A DNA stretch of 64,000 nucleotides from Takifugu bimaculatus. Lineage: Eukaryota > Chordata > Actinopteri > Tetraodontiformes > Tetraodontidae. Numbering within the stretch: the first letter of the stretch is position 1; each line of letters opens with the position of its first letter. Shown here piece by piece: positions 13,283 through 26,700 of the stretch. The DNA lies in contig CP034986.1 of NCBI GenBank assembly GCA_004026145.2, positions 9,833,197 to 9,897,196 on the forward strand, read 5' to 3'. The translations under genes and the position numbers were made by a program. The notes below the pieces were generated by a model. The model had not been told where the DNA came from. It was given only the letters and a program-made list of their open reading frames with translations, and ran no database searches.

Positions 13283-14158
13283 CCAGTGCTGGCAGAGAAC
13301 AGCCCAGTACGCTCCGTTCTGAAACGCCGCCCGGCAGTCATCATCTTCCTGTCACGTGGGGGGGGGGGTACAGTCCAAAGGTGGCATCTGGCCGGCTGTT
13401 GCGTGTTTGGCTGCTTCCTGCAGGAAACTGTGGATTTATTTCTTTAATTACACGCAGCAGGTGAAAAACCACTTGGTTTCTGCCGAAGCCTCTTTCAGCG
13501 CGATTAAACCCTCTTAAATGTGTGGACACCCTCCCGCTTCACTCACACCTGCCCCTCCCGCCCTCTGAGGGGCCCCCGGACAAACCGCTGTCCTCGGGGC
13601 CGATGCTGGGCCCGGCACACGCCGGCCCGTCTCCGGGAGCGCCTCGGTCCATGCTAGCAAGCCCTCGCTAACGGCCCGGGCCTTGTGCTTGAGAGCAGAG
13701 GATCACTTTTCTCCTCTTTTGTGTGAGGAACGTGGGGCGGGATGGGGAAACGGCCGGGATATCTGGTTCCTCCGCGGCGGTCCCATTTTGCTCTCGGGTG
13801 AATTCGGGGCCAGAAAATTCCCTTTTACAGTAATTGGGTGTGAATGAAACACTTGTCTGTTGTCTCCGGAATAATCTGCAGCTCGAGCCAAGACTCGCAC
13901 GGTCCCGAACGGAGAACGCAGTTCTCCCAGAGAGGGCGCGACTCGCTAAATCCTTCGCAGGGGTAGCGGGTCCACGGCAGGACGTCGGACGGATGTGCCG
14001 GCGCCGCGAGGACGGCGGCGGGCGCTCGGTGCGACAGCGGCGAGATTGATTGAGAGATTTGCTGGACTTAATTGTGCTGCACCATCTGCCCAAGTTGCAG
14101 AAGCTGCCAGGCATGTGACAGGTTCCAACAGGCCGGCTGACGAGCAGATGCAGGCAGG

Positions 14159-14159
14159 A

Positions 14160-14191
<32 letters not shown>

Positions 14192-14201
14192 GTGTGGGTG
14201 T
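14159..14201. repeat. (TG)n microsatellite, interrupted
   Basis: About 13 TG units, one CG interruption, then more TG and GGTG units. Confidence 0.95.
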
Positions 14202-17200
14202 GAGAGTGAGATCTCTCTTTTCTTTGAATAGCATTATTATTATTTTAACATATCCTTTCCAGAATCCTCTTGTTTCCGTAATTAAATCCTGCCTGATGCA
14301 GTTTCGGCGCTCCGTCGGGAACGCTGCCGCGCTCCTCGTTGCTGTCGGAACGATTATTGATACGCCAGACTCATAAATGTCACACGCGCAGAAAGACTTT
14401 CCATAAATCAATCAAGCATTTCCCCCGTCGCCCACCCGACGGAACGCCAGCCGAATCAGACAAAGGAGACAAAAGCCTCCATTTTAATGTCTTCGCCGGC
14501 TTCATTTGCTCTTCGCTGCAGTGGCTGATGGGAGATTTCGTGGGAGGGTCCCAAACGTAGATCCCTCGCGCCTCCGACTTGTCGGAATTAAAACGTCACG
14601 ATTGGCGTCCGTTGCCGCGGCGACACCTCGCTTGTCTCGTTTACACCTTAATTTTTAAGCGTGAACATCTGGTCGGAGCGTTGGGCGCCGGCATTCCCAA
14701 CAGTGAATCAGGACGCCGGGAATTTAGATTGAGAGGTCGGCGCTCGGATCCATGCCGTCACGCCCATCCTCGCGTTCCGGATATCCCGGTGTTCCGTGTC
14801 CCCGGACCCCCGCTCCCTCCTGGAATTATCATTCACCGGATGCACCGCTTGGCGCAAGGACAACAGTTTGCATAATTTATGCGCGGCCATCATCCCGTTT
14901 GAAAAATGGCCTGTCTTCGCCGCGCGTTCACAAACACGACGGGAGACTTTGATCGTCCCTAAACTTTTCCTGTCTTCCGTCTTTGTTGCGTCCGGGAGCC
15001 TCGGATGCGGCAGCACGCCTCCCCGCGGGCCCTCACCTGAGCGGTTATTTTCAGAGACTCTGCCGCCGTCGTTCCGTATCCCAGAGGGAACGTTGTATGT
15101 CCGCTCCCACTCTTTATGGTGACCCTCCTCTTCTTCTCTGGTTCCTCATCCTGCCGTTTCACTCCCGGGCTTCACAAATGCTTCAGTTTTGATGTTTAAA
15201 AGTCGGAACGTTTCCTTTCATTTCCACATCTGCCCAAAATCTTTATCTGGAATTCCGTTTTTCGGCCTCCTAATAAATCCGGTGCTTGGACTTTTAATCT
15301 CCCAAAGTGATGATATTTTTCTGGTATCGACACATTTTAAACGCGTTCGACTCGCTTTTAAAGCGATTCCAGTTTGATTTGGATGAAGCGGTTTTCTCCC
15401 GGATTATTAATTCCCGTCATATCTGACTAATTTAATCCATTTTCGCCGGGTGGGTTTGCGTTCGCAGCAGCAGTTTATCTTTCCAGCAAACGGGGGCCGA
15501 TCGCGTTTCACCTGCCGCCCGCATCCCGGAGCCCATCGACAACCTGGCAGGGAGGCCGATTCCCAGTGAGGCGGAGCGACGCAGGAGGTTCGTGGCTCCG
15601 CCTGGACGCCCTTTGACCTCCTGAAGATGTGTTTGTGATGAAGAAACGGGGCAAAACCATGTGAACCCAACTGTGCTTAATGAGCGTTTGACCCAGGGCG
15701 ACGCAGCAGAAGTGATTTTTTTTTCCCGTTTCCTAGCTCCCCGTCATGCTTCCTCACCCAATATTTCTCTCCATTTTTCCAAAGGAAAACAGATCAATGC
15801 GCTTCACTCCGTTAGGAGACCCTCGGGACGTTAGAGCTCGGCCGTGACGAGTAGCCGCGGCGGCACGATCTGGATGCTCCACAGACACGTCAGATGTGTC
15901 TTACTTCCAAACCGGAACCGGAGAGTCGGAATCCATGAATATTAAGGAGGAATAATTTCCACTTGTCTGACGCTCGGGTTTGAGTCGGACTCTTTGGCAG
16001 AAGACTCAGGAGAGGAGGTGATGATGTCAGCAGGGGACAACGTGGGGCAGAAGGAGGCTTTAGAAGCCTGGAAATGGCGGCGGCAGCAGCGGGATGGATC
16101 TCGGCTAAGCTGCGGGTCTGGATCTGGGAATGTGGGTGTCGCGGATGCGCGTTTTTCACGGCCCCGCGTCTCCGGCGCCCAGTCGTGCCCGACAGTTGTT
16201 CTGCACCGTGCGCAGATGTGCGTTCACGCCTCCCACATGATGATTTAGCGCGGAACGTGAGCCGAGTTCCGGAGCGGCGTGTTTAACGTGCGGGTCACGC
16301 CGCCGGTGCGGTGTGAGGCGCACGTGCCCCATGTGAATGAAGCCAGACTTCCACTTTGGCATGCGCACCTTGTGCGCTGTGATTGCAGCTGTGCGGCGTT
16401 GGCAGGACGAGCGGACGGAGAGGCGCATTCCGACGTGAAGAAGGAAAAAAAGCAATTAACGCGGGAGAATATTGGCAGCGCGGCGAAGCCGCTATGACCG
16501 TTCATAAAACACGCATAAACACCTCCTGATGTCATGGCAACAGAAATATGCAGCTCGTTATTCCTCATCTGGTTTCGATTTCCATCAGAAATGGGAACGA
16601 CTTCGGCAAAGCGGCCCCAGAGTTGCCCCCACTCATTCCCTTCAAAACAACCCCCCCAAAAAACCATGTACAGGTCGTTCCTGGCTCGGAATCTTCGGAG
16701 TTTCGGACTCACTTTGACTGCTTGCATGGAAAAATCACATTCCAGGGGATCCGGCGACAGACACGTGGGCCTTTGATGTCATAGTTTTGCAGTAAAAAAG
16801 AAAAACTCCCAGCATATTTATCAGGAGAGGTGACGTCTCACAAGCGTCCAGTCGTGATTTACAGCTGCTCCGACGCTCTAATGTGTAATCCCGAAGCAGA
16901 TTTATCAACATGGAAAAAAAGGCCGACACGAAATGGACATCTTTTTTCCATTAAAGTGTGACTACAGGGACCAGAATTCTCATCTCCAGAACTGTATTCC
17001 GTCATTGTCGTGTCCGTGATGAGGAACAATTCCTGCCAGAACAAGTGTAAATGGACTGGGGAGCTCCCAGTTCGCCCGCTCCGCTCCTCCTTTGGGCCGG
17101 GGGGAAAAACATAATCCGAGTTGAGAAAATTAATTATTCCAAAAAAAAAAAAACACTGGAAAAACTCCAGACGTCAGGTGCTAAATAAACAGGATCTCAG

Positions 17201-17359
17201 TGGAATTCAGCAAATTGTAAAAGCAGCTTCGTAGCCGGTTGTGGCTTTAGCCTTTTAGCTTAGTCAGATAAAGATGAACTCATTCAAAGAAAAATATTTT
17301 TCTTTCCTCGGGAATTGCTTCGTTTCCTGCTAATGCTACTTTTTAGAGATGCGTTGTGA

Positions 17360-17760
17360 AATTCTGGGCTGATGCGATTCCGATACTTAAAATGAGAAAT
17401 TAACCGATACCCGATATCTACTGATATTTATTTATTTAGTTTTATGTTTTGTATGGAACTACGTTTTTTGGGTGGTGTGCGACGCGTCTCTGTGGCGGTC
17501 GTGACGGATACAAACTTTGGAACCTTGGTGTTTTTATCTTGTAAACTCTTAATTTGGACGATTTGTTCGGAGTGTTTTGGTGTCCGACAGCCGTTGAGGG
17601 TCGTTGAAGGAGCTGCTTTAAGTCAGGGTTGTTCTTTGGCTAAAAAACATCGTATACGTGGCATCCGTCGTTAATATACGCGCTAACGGCCGTCGTCATC
17701 TGGCTTCGCTCTGCCGCTCACTCCGGGTTCTTCCTTCACGCTTTCAGGCTTTTTTTAGGA
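17360..17760. mobile_element. Probable degenerate DNA-transposon (hAT-like) remnant
   Basis: The stretch opens with words GGGCTGATGCGATTCCGATA and CCGATACCCGATATC, a style of sequence I associate with abundant non-autonomous or decayed hAT-type repeats in teleost genomes, and continues with ACATCGTATACGTGGCAT and CGCTAACGGCCGTCGTC near 17650-17700. It has no transposase frame and I cannot define terminal inverted repeats or target-site duplications. The family call comes from memory of similar fish repeats; a repeat-library search is needed, and the boundaries are approximate. Confidence 0.4.
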
Positions 17761-20700
17761 ATCGTTACGGGAAGTGCCAGGAAATGGCTCGGATGCGCTG
17801 ACTTATCGCTGCCATTTGCGGCGAGCATCGGTGCGTGGTCGGAGGCTGGGCTCATCGAGCTGTGCTCCAATCTGAGTAATGATTTGCAGGGTCGGAGTGA
17901 ACAGGAAGACATTCCTCTGCGTCACTCCGAGAAAACGTGCCCTTTCCCATCCGGCTGTAGCTCGGAGGAGGCAAGTACCTCGTACGCTAAAGAAGCTACA
18001 TTAGGAATGTGTGATGAACGGGAAAGGGCTGATTTTTCTCGCCCATCGAGGAAATGAATGTTTTAAATAAACTCCAGTGTTGCTGCCGTCTTCATCGGGC
18101 TCTTCCCGACATCATTTCCCCGCCATTTATCGTCCGTGCGCATTAAATCTGCATCATCTTTAATTTCAGTTGAACGTAGTAAAACGATCTTCATCCGTTC
18201 ACGGAATCGCATTAGTTTCCTCTGACCTAATTTTCTTGATGATTCAGTCGGAATTGTCATGTGCGCAGCTCCGTGCACAGGCCGTGGAAGCGTGCGGCTC
18301 CGGGGGTGGGGGTTGGGATGGGGTGGGGTGGGGTGATGGGTATTTCTGTCTCATTCAGCTTGGGGGGGGTGAGTGGGGTCAAAGTAGACGCCGTCCTTTT
18401 ATGCAGATAATGGCCGAGCGATTGGAATGCGAGGAGCGCCGCCGGACCTTTTCCTGACACAGTTCGGAATACAGCAAACAGGAGCGCCGCTGCTCATGCT
18501 AGCGTCATCAATCCGCCTCAGAGATCGGCCACTGTGTCAGAGGGATGAGAAGGCCTCACTTTCATAGGGAGGCCATCCCGTAGTGTCACTGTACGCGACT
18601 CCTTTCACGGAAGTGGGTCACGACCAGCGGGAAACATGGAGTTTAGTGAGATGAGTGGCACCGCTCCGCCTGCATGCGGAATCTTCCAGGAACGGTTACT
18701 GCAAACCTCCTTTGAGGGCGGAGTTTCTGTGTCTGATGCCTCAGAAGGGCACTTAATTCTCCAGGTGGTGCAGCTCCCGGTGGCTTCCTGGTTCACCTAA
18801 ACCCCTCCATCTGTGGGAACGTTGGCGTTGCTGCGGAGCACCGGGAGATTTACCTCCGCTGAACGAGTTTGGCGAGAGCTTGAGAGGAACAGATGCTCTT
18901 TTACGTGTTAAAGTTCGGCACTCCTGCTTTAATTTTTCAATAAAGCCTTTTTTGCAGTGAAATGTGAAGGAAGGCTCGTGAGGAAATGGGCCCAGTGACG
19001 TTCCCGAATCTCAGCGAAGCTATTCCATTTAATGTAAAATTGAGGCGAGGCATGCTGGAACGCTGTTAAGTCTCCCTGTTGGCTGCGTCAGAGGGGTAAT
19101 TTCTCAGTCTCGTTCCTGATGTGGCCGTTTAATTTGACGACGCCTCTCAAAACTGAAGATGCTGACAGGTTTTCCGAAAGAACGGTGCTTTTCTGGGACT
19201 TTCAACCGTGTCTTAAACAGAGAGGATCTCAATAATTAATGCCTAGTCATTTTCATCGTCTCTCCTAGCGTTCCCCCGAGTTCCACAAATATCCTCTGGA
19301 ACTCTTGACACGGCCGTTGTTGTTGCCGGCTGTGCTGATCTTTCCCTCCTCCTCCCGTCGGACATATCGGATAATAAATATGAGATCTGCCAGCACAGAT
19401 GATGTTATTAGAATTGCCAGTCTGAGGCATCAGCTGTGTATATTAGATATCTGTCAGAGTAGATGCCTCCGCCCCCCCCCCAGCCGTCCTCAAACCTCCC
19501 GAGCAGAGATCCGGCCTCGACTTGCCTCCTAGTCCAAAGAGAGTGTGGCTGCTGATTCCCACTCCCATGCCCCCATGCCTTTCCTGTCCAGTTTAATGGG
19601 GAATCAGGGTGGAGGCGCACTGGGAAGAGAGAGATTCATGGAAAATGTTGCGGTTCAATAAGATTCCGCTGTTGGGTTGGTACAGGAATAAAGTGATAGT
19701 AATGGAAAAAGAGGGGAGGAGGGGAAATTCCTTTTGAGATAGGCTCGGAATCGTTAAAGGCTATGGGCTCAGAGCTCCGATGGGCTCAGAGCTACGAGGC
19801 CCATCATGTTAGCAATCACAGCCGTGGAAGCCAAGAAGTATTGAGTTCAGCAAAATCATCTCTTTACCTAATTTAAGGATTGTTGGATTTCAAACGAACC
19901 CCCAAGAAAAATAACCTCGATGAGGCTTAAGGAAAGCCTCGCGGACCTATCTCGCTCCTCTCGGTGGTGGGATCGCGCGCACGACCCACCCAGAGACCTC
20001 TCAGCGCTGACGCACTCAATATTGATTGGCAAGAGGCCATCAGTCCCGACTCTTGGGTCGTCCCGCCTGCATAAGCAGGAGGCCATGGCATAAAAAAAAA
20101 AAGGCTGCAAAATTTCCACTTATTTCCGAAGCGGCCCTCCTGTGGGTCTAAAGCAATTACTGGCTTCCGAGCTTTTATCTGCTCTGTCGAGGGCAGATTG
20201 GTGTTTGTGGCCACTGTGAGATAACGCCGGGGTTCAGGCCGGACGGCCGGGCTCCGCAGTCACAGCGGTTCTGGGTTAAATAAAGGACGTTTGGGGGCCT
20301 CTGCCTGTCGAGCCCGTGCACCACCTCTGGTTCTTGCTGTATCCCAAAAATTTACCCGTTTTCTTACCCAGTATCCATCTTCCCAGCCTAATCATAACAG
20401 AATTTGAATGCTTTCCAGAATGTTCTAGACTTTTGACACCCCTAACCCTAAACCCAGAGCCTACAGGAAGATACCCACACGGGTCACGCGGCATCCCAGC
20501 CTCCTCGGAGCGATCCACGGCTGGTTCCTTTAGTTTTTTTCTTTATGAAGCTCTAACAGACTCTCCTCTCAGATTGAATCCTTACCGATAGCATCTTCGC
20601 AGTGTCGATGCGCTTGCTTTGTGTTGCCCATCCCGCGTGGCTGAATCCCTCCAGTCCGCATATTCCTTCCTCAGGTTTTTAACGACTTCATTAGAATTAG

Positions 20701-23700
20701 TCAGCATCTACTGAAGCTAAACTGCGCTTCCTGAATTGCTTGTTTTTCGTGTAAACTGCATCTGTTGGTTGCCGACGTGGTTTGCCGCCAGCGAGTTAGC
20801 CGGCTGTGGGACGAACGTACTTATAAGAATAGGGCTGAACTTCAGTGTGCATTTAGATGGAGGTGGAGATAACCCTCGGGGCCTCCTCTATCTCATCGGG
20901 TTTTAGGAGTGGCGGTAAGCCCAGGCACCTGGAGACCGGCCATGATTTGTCAGACCTGAGAACGCTCGCCACTGACGAGAGAGGAGAGTATTGCTGCCCG
21001 TGTCCAGAGACATCCCCCACGAGGATGTTTGCCCAGACCAATCAGACTTTCATCAGAGTCCGTTCTCCTCAAGCCTGAGCGAGGACCTAGGGACCCTTCA
21101 GCCCACGAGCTGTCTGCACTTCTTCTAGTCTTTCCTCGCCAGCACCTCTTCCCCATGGCTTGGAAAAACAAAGTACCCAATTTCAGATGATTATCTCAGG
21201 CTGTTCTGTGAAAAGTTGGACTCCTGGAGAAGAATTGTTATAAACTGAGAGGGGCTGGAGGAGCGAGCTGGGGCAAAATCATCCAAAATCCGGGTCATGG
21301 GGTCTTTGACTGCCCTTCTGAAGCTTTGCTCTGGTTTCTGTTTTCAGCAGTCAGGCCGGTCACCCTTGAATTGGTGAACAAAAGGAAAGAAAGGAGATAA
21401 ATATGTTACAGATTAGGGAAAAAAAACGTTCACCCGATCCTCATTTGTTCCCACTTTTTTCCCGTCAGGCAGGTTTGGTCTCGCTCACAAATCAATCGCT
21501 CTGTTGTCGGGTCATCGGGGTCCCGGCTCGAGATGGGCCGACACATTCCAGCCGGCGTTCCTAAGGAGTTGCCGCACAACTGGAGGAGCCAATCGGGCGG
21601 GTCGCCGCATTGACCTCTGACCTCTGTGTCAACTGCCTGTGGATGATTGTTCACTCCAAAAGCCACAAATGAGGAAGGTGAATGTTTGTTCTGTGGTTCC
21701 TCTGCAGCTTTCAGAGGAACCAGAACCAGCTTTCTTATATTAATGCTGCTGGAGAGAAACGATACTCGTATAATAAATCTTTGATAAATGAGTATCTCTC
21801 ATGGAAAAATGTTCCAGAATAGAGCCGTAAAAGTAGTTAAAATTCCATCTCTGGTAGCTTTTGCTAACTTTTCATAGCCGGGATAAAGGTTTCAGCCCCA
21901 TTCTTTTCCTCGTAAAAGACAGTCGCTGCCAAAAAAAAGTCAGAATTATTCATGATTTTCATTTATTCATTTTATTCCGATGCGCTTTGAGTATCAAAGG
22001 GCAGTTTTCTGCGAAAAGCCGCGCGGATAAATCCCGATCACAAAAGACTCTTCCAGCGCTGGTCTCACCGAATCAATGACGATCCACGCCACGTATTATT
22101 AGCGAGGCCGTTATTTATTCGCACTTTCATATTGATAAGCCGCCTCGATTACTCGCAGCGGGACGCCCTTGCACAATAACGGGCGGAGCGGCCTCCAACA
22201 AAAGCTGTTTGGGCTGAAATGTCAACTGATAACGGCTCAATGAAAAGGCCCTCCCAGTGGAATTGAAGCGGGAAATCAAACGCCGAGCCGCGTTATTGCT
22301 TTTTCTTTTTGGGAAAACAATACATTTGAGTGCGGGAACGGCTAAAACTCGCCAAAGCTAACGCCGTCTCCGAAAATGAGTGAACCAATGTTGAAATCTA
22401 GAACCTCCGACGTCCATTTAGCAACATTTGTGGAACACATCTGTATGTATTAGGTTGAGTTTTCAGATCCCCCCCCCCCCAACCCCTTCCCGGCTAATGG
22501 GGCTGTGAGTAGAGTCCAGGTGGAACCCATTTAGAGTCCCTCTGGACCGGGCTGTTGCGGCGGTGGTGACACGGCCCCACCTCTCATTTCCAGACCATTT
22601 GCAGCGCCTTCTAGCCGTGGCTAACGCTCGCGTTTCCCGTCATTATGCAGCCGAGACGCTCCGTCGTAATCTGCGGTCAGAAAACACGGACATTTGGGAC
22701 CAGGTGGACGGTTGCAGTACCTGCAATCGCCTCTGGGGAGGGTGCGTGCAGCAGGGAGCGGGTCGCTCCGGCGTGCATCGCGTTAGCACGGCCGGGCCGC
22801 GCTTCCTCTTTTTTTTAGAATTCATATTATTGCGCGCACGTCCGATAATGACATTGAAATGCATGCGCCGACGGGATCAGCGTTATTGACACTGGAATCT
22901 GCTGCTCTCCCGAATCAGACGCCGAGCCGAGATTGCCGGGCTGCTGCGCATCTGCGCGACGTCTCCAAATCTGGCAGGGAATTAAGTGTCTATTGGAAAA
23001 TTATGCAGACGCCTTCGGAGGGATTGCAGGGAAGCCGGTGCTCTGGAAAAGTCAAATACAAATGAGGAGGAAATGTACGGAGCAACTGCCGCTCCACGGA
23101 GCAGAAAGGGATGTTTGGAATGGTGGCGCCGCACGGATAGAACCCGCCCGGAGGTCCTGTTCGGAGCCTTCCCTGCTGCTTGGACTCAGCAAACACGCTA
23201 ACGGTCTATAGATTCCTTTTTCTATTTAATCTGAGTATCATTTTCATTAATCCAGCTTTGTTTCCCGGTTCCGTGGAGGCGCTCCACCCCCGGAATGGGC
23301 AGAACCACCGGCGGCCGCCCCCCCCCACCTTCATCATTTTTATGAATCGGACTCCGGTTCCTCCGCGAGTGGGTTCGTTCCCGGAACAAAGCTGAAAATA
23401 ATGAGGATTTCATGAGTGCTGAGACGACGCTCACCCAGAGGAGCCGGCGGGAACGCCGAGCTCAAATTTCCCAACAATCAACGCCGTTTTTATTAAAATG
23501 TATTTGTCCATTACTGGCGGAATGGAGCCGCTCTCATTGACGAGGATGAGGTCGTTTCCTTCGCCGCCAATCCGTCCTGTAATCCAGTCGATTCCGCCGG
23601 ATTGTGTCCCGTCAGCACGGTACTTTGGCGATATATCGACGCCGCTGTCGAACAGGAAATCAATTCCAGCCATCGGATTCATCTCTGAGGTCAGAGCTGT

Positions 23701-26700
23701 AGTTCCGGGCACAGCTCGGCCTCCCAGCTCGCCTGGAAAAATCCAGCCGCGTTCTGACCGGAGGCGTCTGTAGGCCCGCGGGCGAGGTTGTCATGGCAAC
23801 CACGACGGCAACAGCGGCCGAGGTGAGGGCTGCGGCGCCGGGTTGGCGACCTTCAGCTCCGCCCCTTTCCTTCACGTCCCTTATTGCTTCCCACTCGGTC
23901 CGGTTTCTCTCCTCTTTTTCCGACGCTCCTTAATCGTTTTCCCCGGTTAAAGTTCATCCCCCCTCTCCTCTTTACCGCGCCGCTTCCTCTTTGTGGCTCG
24001 GCCTCTGGGATCCGCTTGTGTTGCGTCGGGCGAGATATGCGGCGGGAGGAGGTAATGAAGGCCGACGTGGGAAATGGATAGCATCGCGGCGCCGCATGAT
24101 AATGGAAGCTCGGCTCGGTGTGGATTCGGCCCGACTTTGAAAGCCGATGCAATTTATTTGCCATTATTCACCTCACATTCGCGCTCAAAAGAATGTGACC
24201 CCGGCGTTTGAGTCCGTCTCTCCGCAGACTGCAAATTTGCCGACGGATGCAACGGGAACGCCTCTCCCAGAAACACCGGGGCATCCGTAAAAGCGCTCCC
24301 TCATTTATTCGCCATAAACATCGGTTTCTTCAAGGAGCTGTTAGCGGGAACGCTGAACGGATGGTGTTTGCATTGTGCCGCAGGGTTGGAAGCGTGTCGG
24401 GGGGGCTGGGACACCTTTGTGCACATAGAAGTGGGAGGGACGTTCCCATTATTTACCCAAAGCCATCAGTCACACTCAAGAAGCCATTCACGGACCGCGG
24501 CGGCTAAAGTTAGCACTATTATCTGGCTGTCACGCGGCTAGCTGTGCCAGGTCCCCGGTGGAGGAGCGGCTGCTCCAGGGACGCCTGGGAAGAGCGTTCC
24601 CTTCTCTCCGCACCTCTCAGCCGGCATTATTAACTTAGAAATTTGACATTTCTGCTGTGTTTGGCGTTCCGATGCTGACGGTCCGGCAGCAGAAGCCAGT
24701 CGGGATAAAAACAGGACAGTTTTCCCTCCGCTTTAATCATCTGAGCTCATCTTTCCGAGTGAGCGCTCATCAATCAAGCCGTATGCCGACAGCGTGGCTG
24801 ATTAATATTCGCTTCATGCCACCTCATTTGCATGAACACACTGCCTGTCTCATTGGAATTACCGAGGCCTCCGAGCCGCCGCCGCCGCCACCGCCGCGAT
24901 AAGCATCTGGACATGAAACAGTCTAAAATCTGAGACGCGGTACTTAACCCGGAAACAGGATCCCACTTCATTACATCGTGTTACGTGGGCGGACTCGATG
25001 AAGAAGCAAGCCGTAACATCATCCTTATTATTCCCCCATCAGATAACGCCGCGGATCCAGTTTCACTTTGTTTCGGAAGCGCCCAGGTCAGGAAGTGACA
25101 GAGGAAGAATGGCCCCGGGGCAGGGGGGCGGCGGCCGCCTCGCCAGCCAGAGCTTTATTAAAATTTAGAGGCTGGTAATTACACCTTTGGCTCTTTCCAC
25201 TTCCACACAGCCACAGTGGAGGCTAACACAGTTGCTTTAGCCACTATTTCTGCTTAAAAATGTCATAATTAGCTTGCTCCACTCTCCGCGCCGCAGTTTC
25301 GGTGGCCTAAGTCAGACTTCCTCCAGCGAGCTTCAGGAAAAATCTGTCAAAGATAATTGTGAGCTAAATTTAATAAGGAATTGTTTATGCAGGAGGACAG
25401 CGAGCAGGGAGTGTGAAAAGGAAGATTCGGTTCCGCTAGCCGCTGGAAACATTCATATTCATTCAGTTCCTGCGAAAACAATCATTTCTGTCTCCCTTTT
25501 GTCTCTCAAGGTCGGAGCTGCGGTGGGTTGGGAGGAAGGGAGTCGTATGGAAATCGCTGCTCGGAGTTTTAATATGGAAAGTACATGTAAAAATCATGTA
25601 AAGCAATTAGCATAGCATGCTACGCTCGCCAGAAATGCAGCAAAGGGCAAGGCAGACTGTTAGCTGCAGGTGCGGCCTAGCGTGTTGACAAGTTACTTTC
25701 GTGATTCATCCCGAACACGTGTAGCAACGGGATCACCCATCCCGCCCACGTGCACCGTGCACGGAGGCAGTTGAGCAGTAAACCTGGAAGCCTCCTGTGG
25801 CTCTGGATGCCAAAGTTGTCAACGACTCGCTGAGAAAGTGCCGCGGCGGCAGCATAAGCGGCTCAGAAATGTCTTTCCCTGAACGACGCGCGCAACGTTT
25901 TCAGAGAAAAGAATCCGCTTCCGACGCGTTTCCCTTCAACTTTGACTGGGAACGCCGACGGCCGGCCGGCCTGCTGCGACTGCTGGCCGGCGAATTCATC
26001 AAAAACAAACGCCGTCACCTGTTGGTGAAGAAAGGAAGAGGCGGCGGCGGCGGAGGGAACGGGCGCCGCGGCCGGTCCGAGGCCCGGGGAACGTTGGCCA
26101 GCTCATCTAAGAGTCGCACTAAATCCCTCTGAACACGTAGCCTTGAAACGGCAGCGGCGTAATGTATCGCCACACTCCTTCTGGAATACGGGATGAGCTG
26201 GCAGCTCCCGTCAGGACTTTCAACTCCCCGCGTTTGCGTGTTGAAGCCGCTCCAAAGCTTCCTTTCATGGAAATGGGTTCTGCCTTATTTTGCTCGTCTC
26301 GGGGAGCAAATTGACGACTTGTTTCTCCGTTATTCCCAGGTAGCCGCTCCTGCCACGGCAGCCTTGGTTCTTCCCGTTCTCCCATTACGGAAGGCGCCTT
26401 TGTCTCCTGTGATTCGCTGTTTTCTTCCGTGACAGTTTAGGTGTAAACCTGTCAAAACAAGAAAAAAAGAAACCCATGCAAATTGGGGGTACGTGCGGTT
26501 CTCCGTGTTGTGCGTCCGTCTCCTCTTGAGTGTCTGTCTTTGACAGTAATTTCCATGTTGTCCTACAATCCACCAAACTTCAGCTCCAATTTGCGGAGCG
26601 TCCTCGCCATTATTCCTGGAATAATGTGGTGGTTTTTTTTTCTGTCAAGGGAGTCAGTCGCTGATTCGTTGTCACGTTTAATTTAGCTCTCCTCCAGCCG

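Larger units (their letters stand above)
7183..17359. other. Upstream non-coding sequence, no gene seen
   Basis: No open frame here shows a recognisable domain or a plausible chain of exons on either strand. It contains CA/TG microsatellites (13250-13282 and 14159-14201), several C or G runs (near 7647, 11837, 12220 and 13359) and a GC-box-like GGGCGGGGG near 10519. Repeated GCTAAC/TTAGC words are scattered throughout. Confidence 0.5.

Noticed and set aside
23431..23773. Overlapping open frames on both strands (93 codons minus, 91 codons plus), the minus one with a protein-like composition.
   Set aside because: No domain recognised, no flanking splice signals that I trust, and both strands open over the same bases suggests composition rather than coding.
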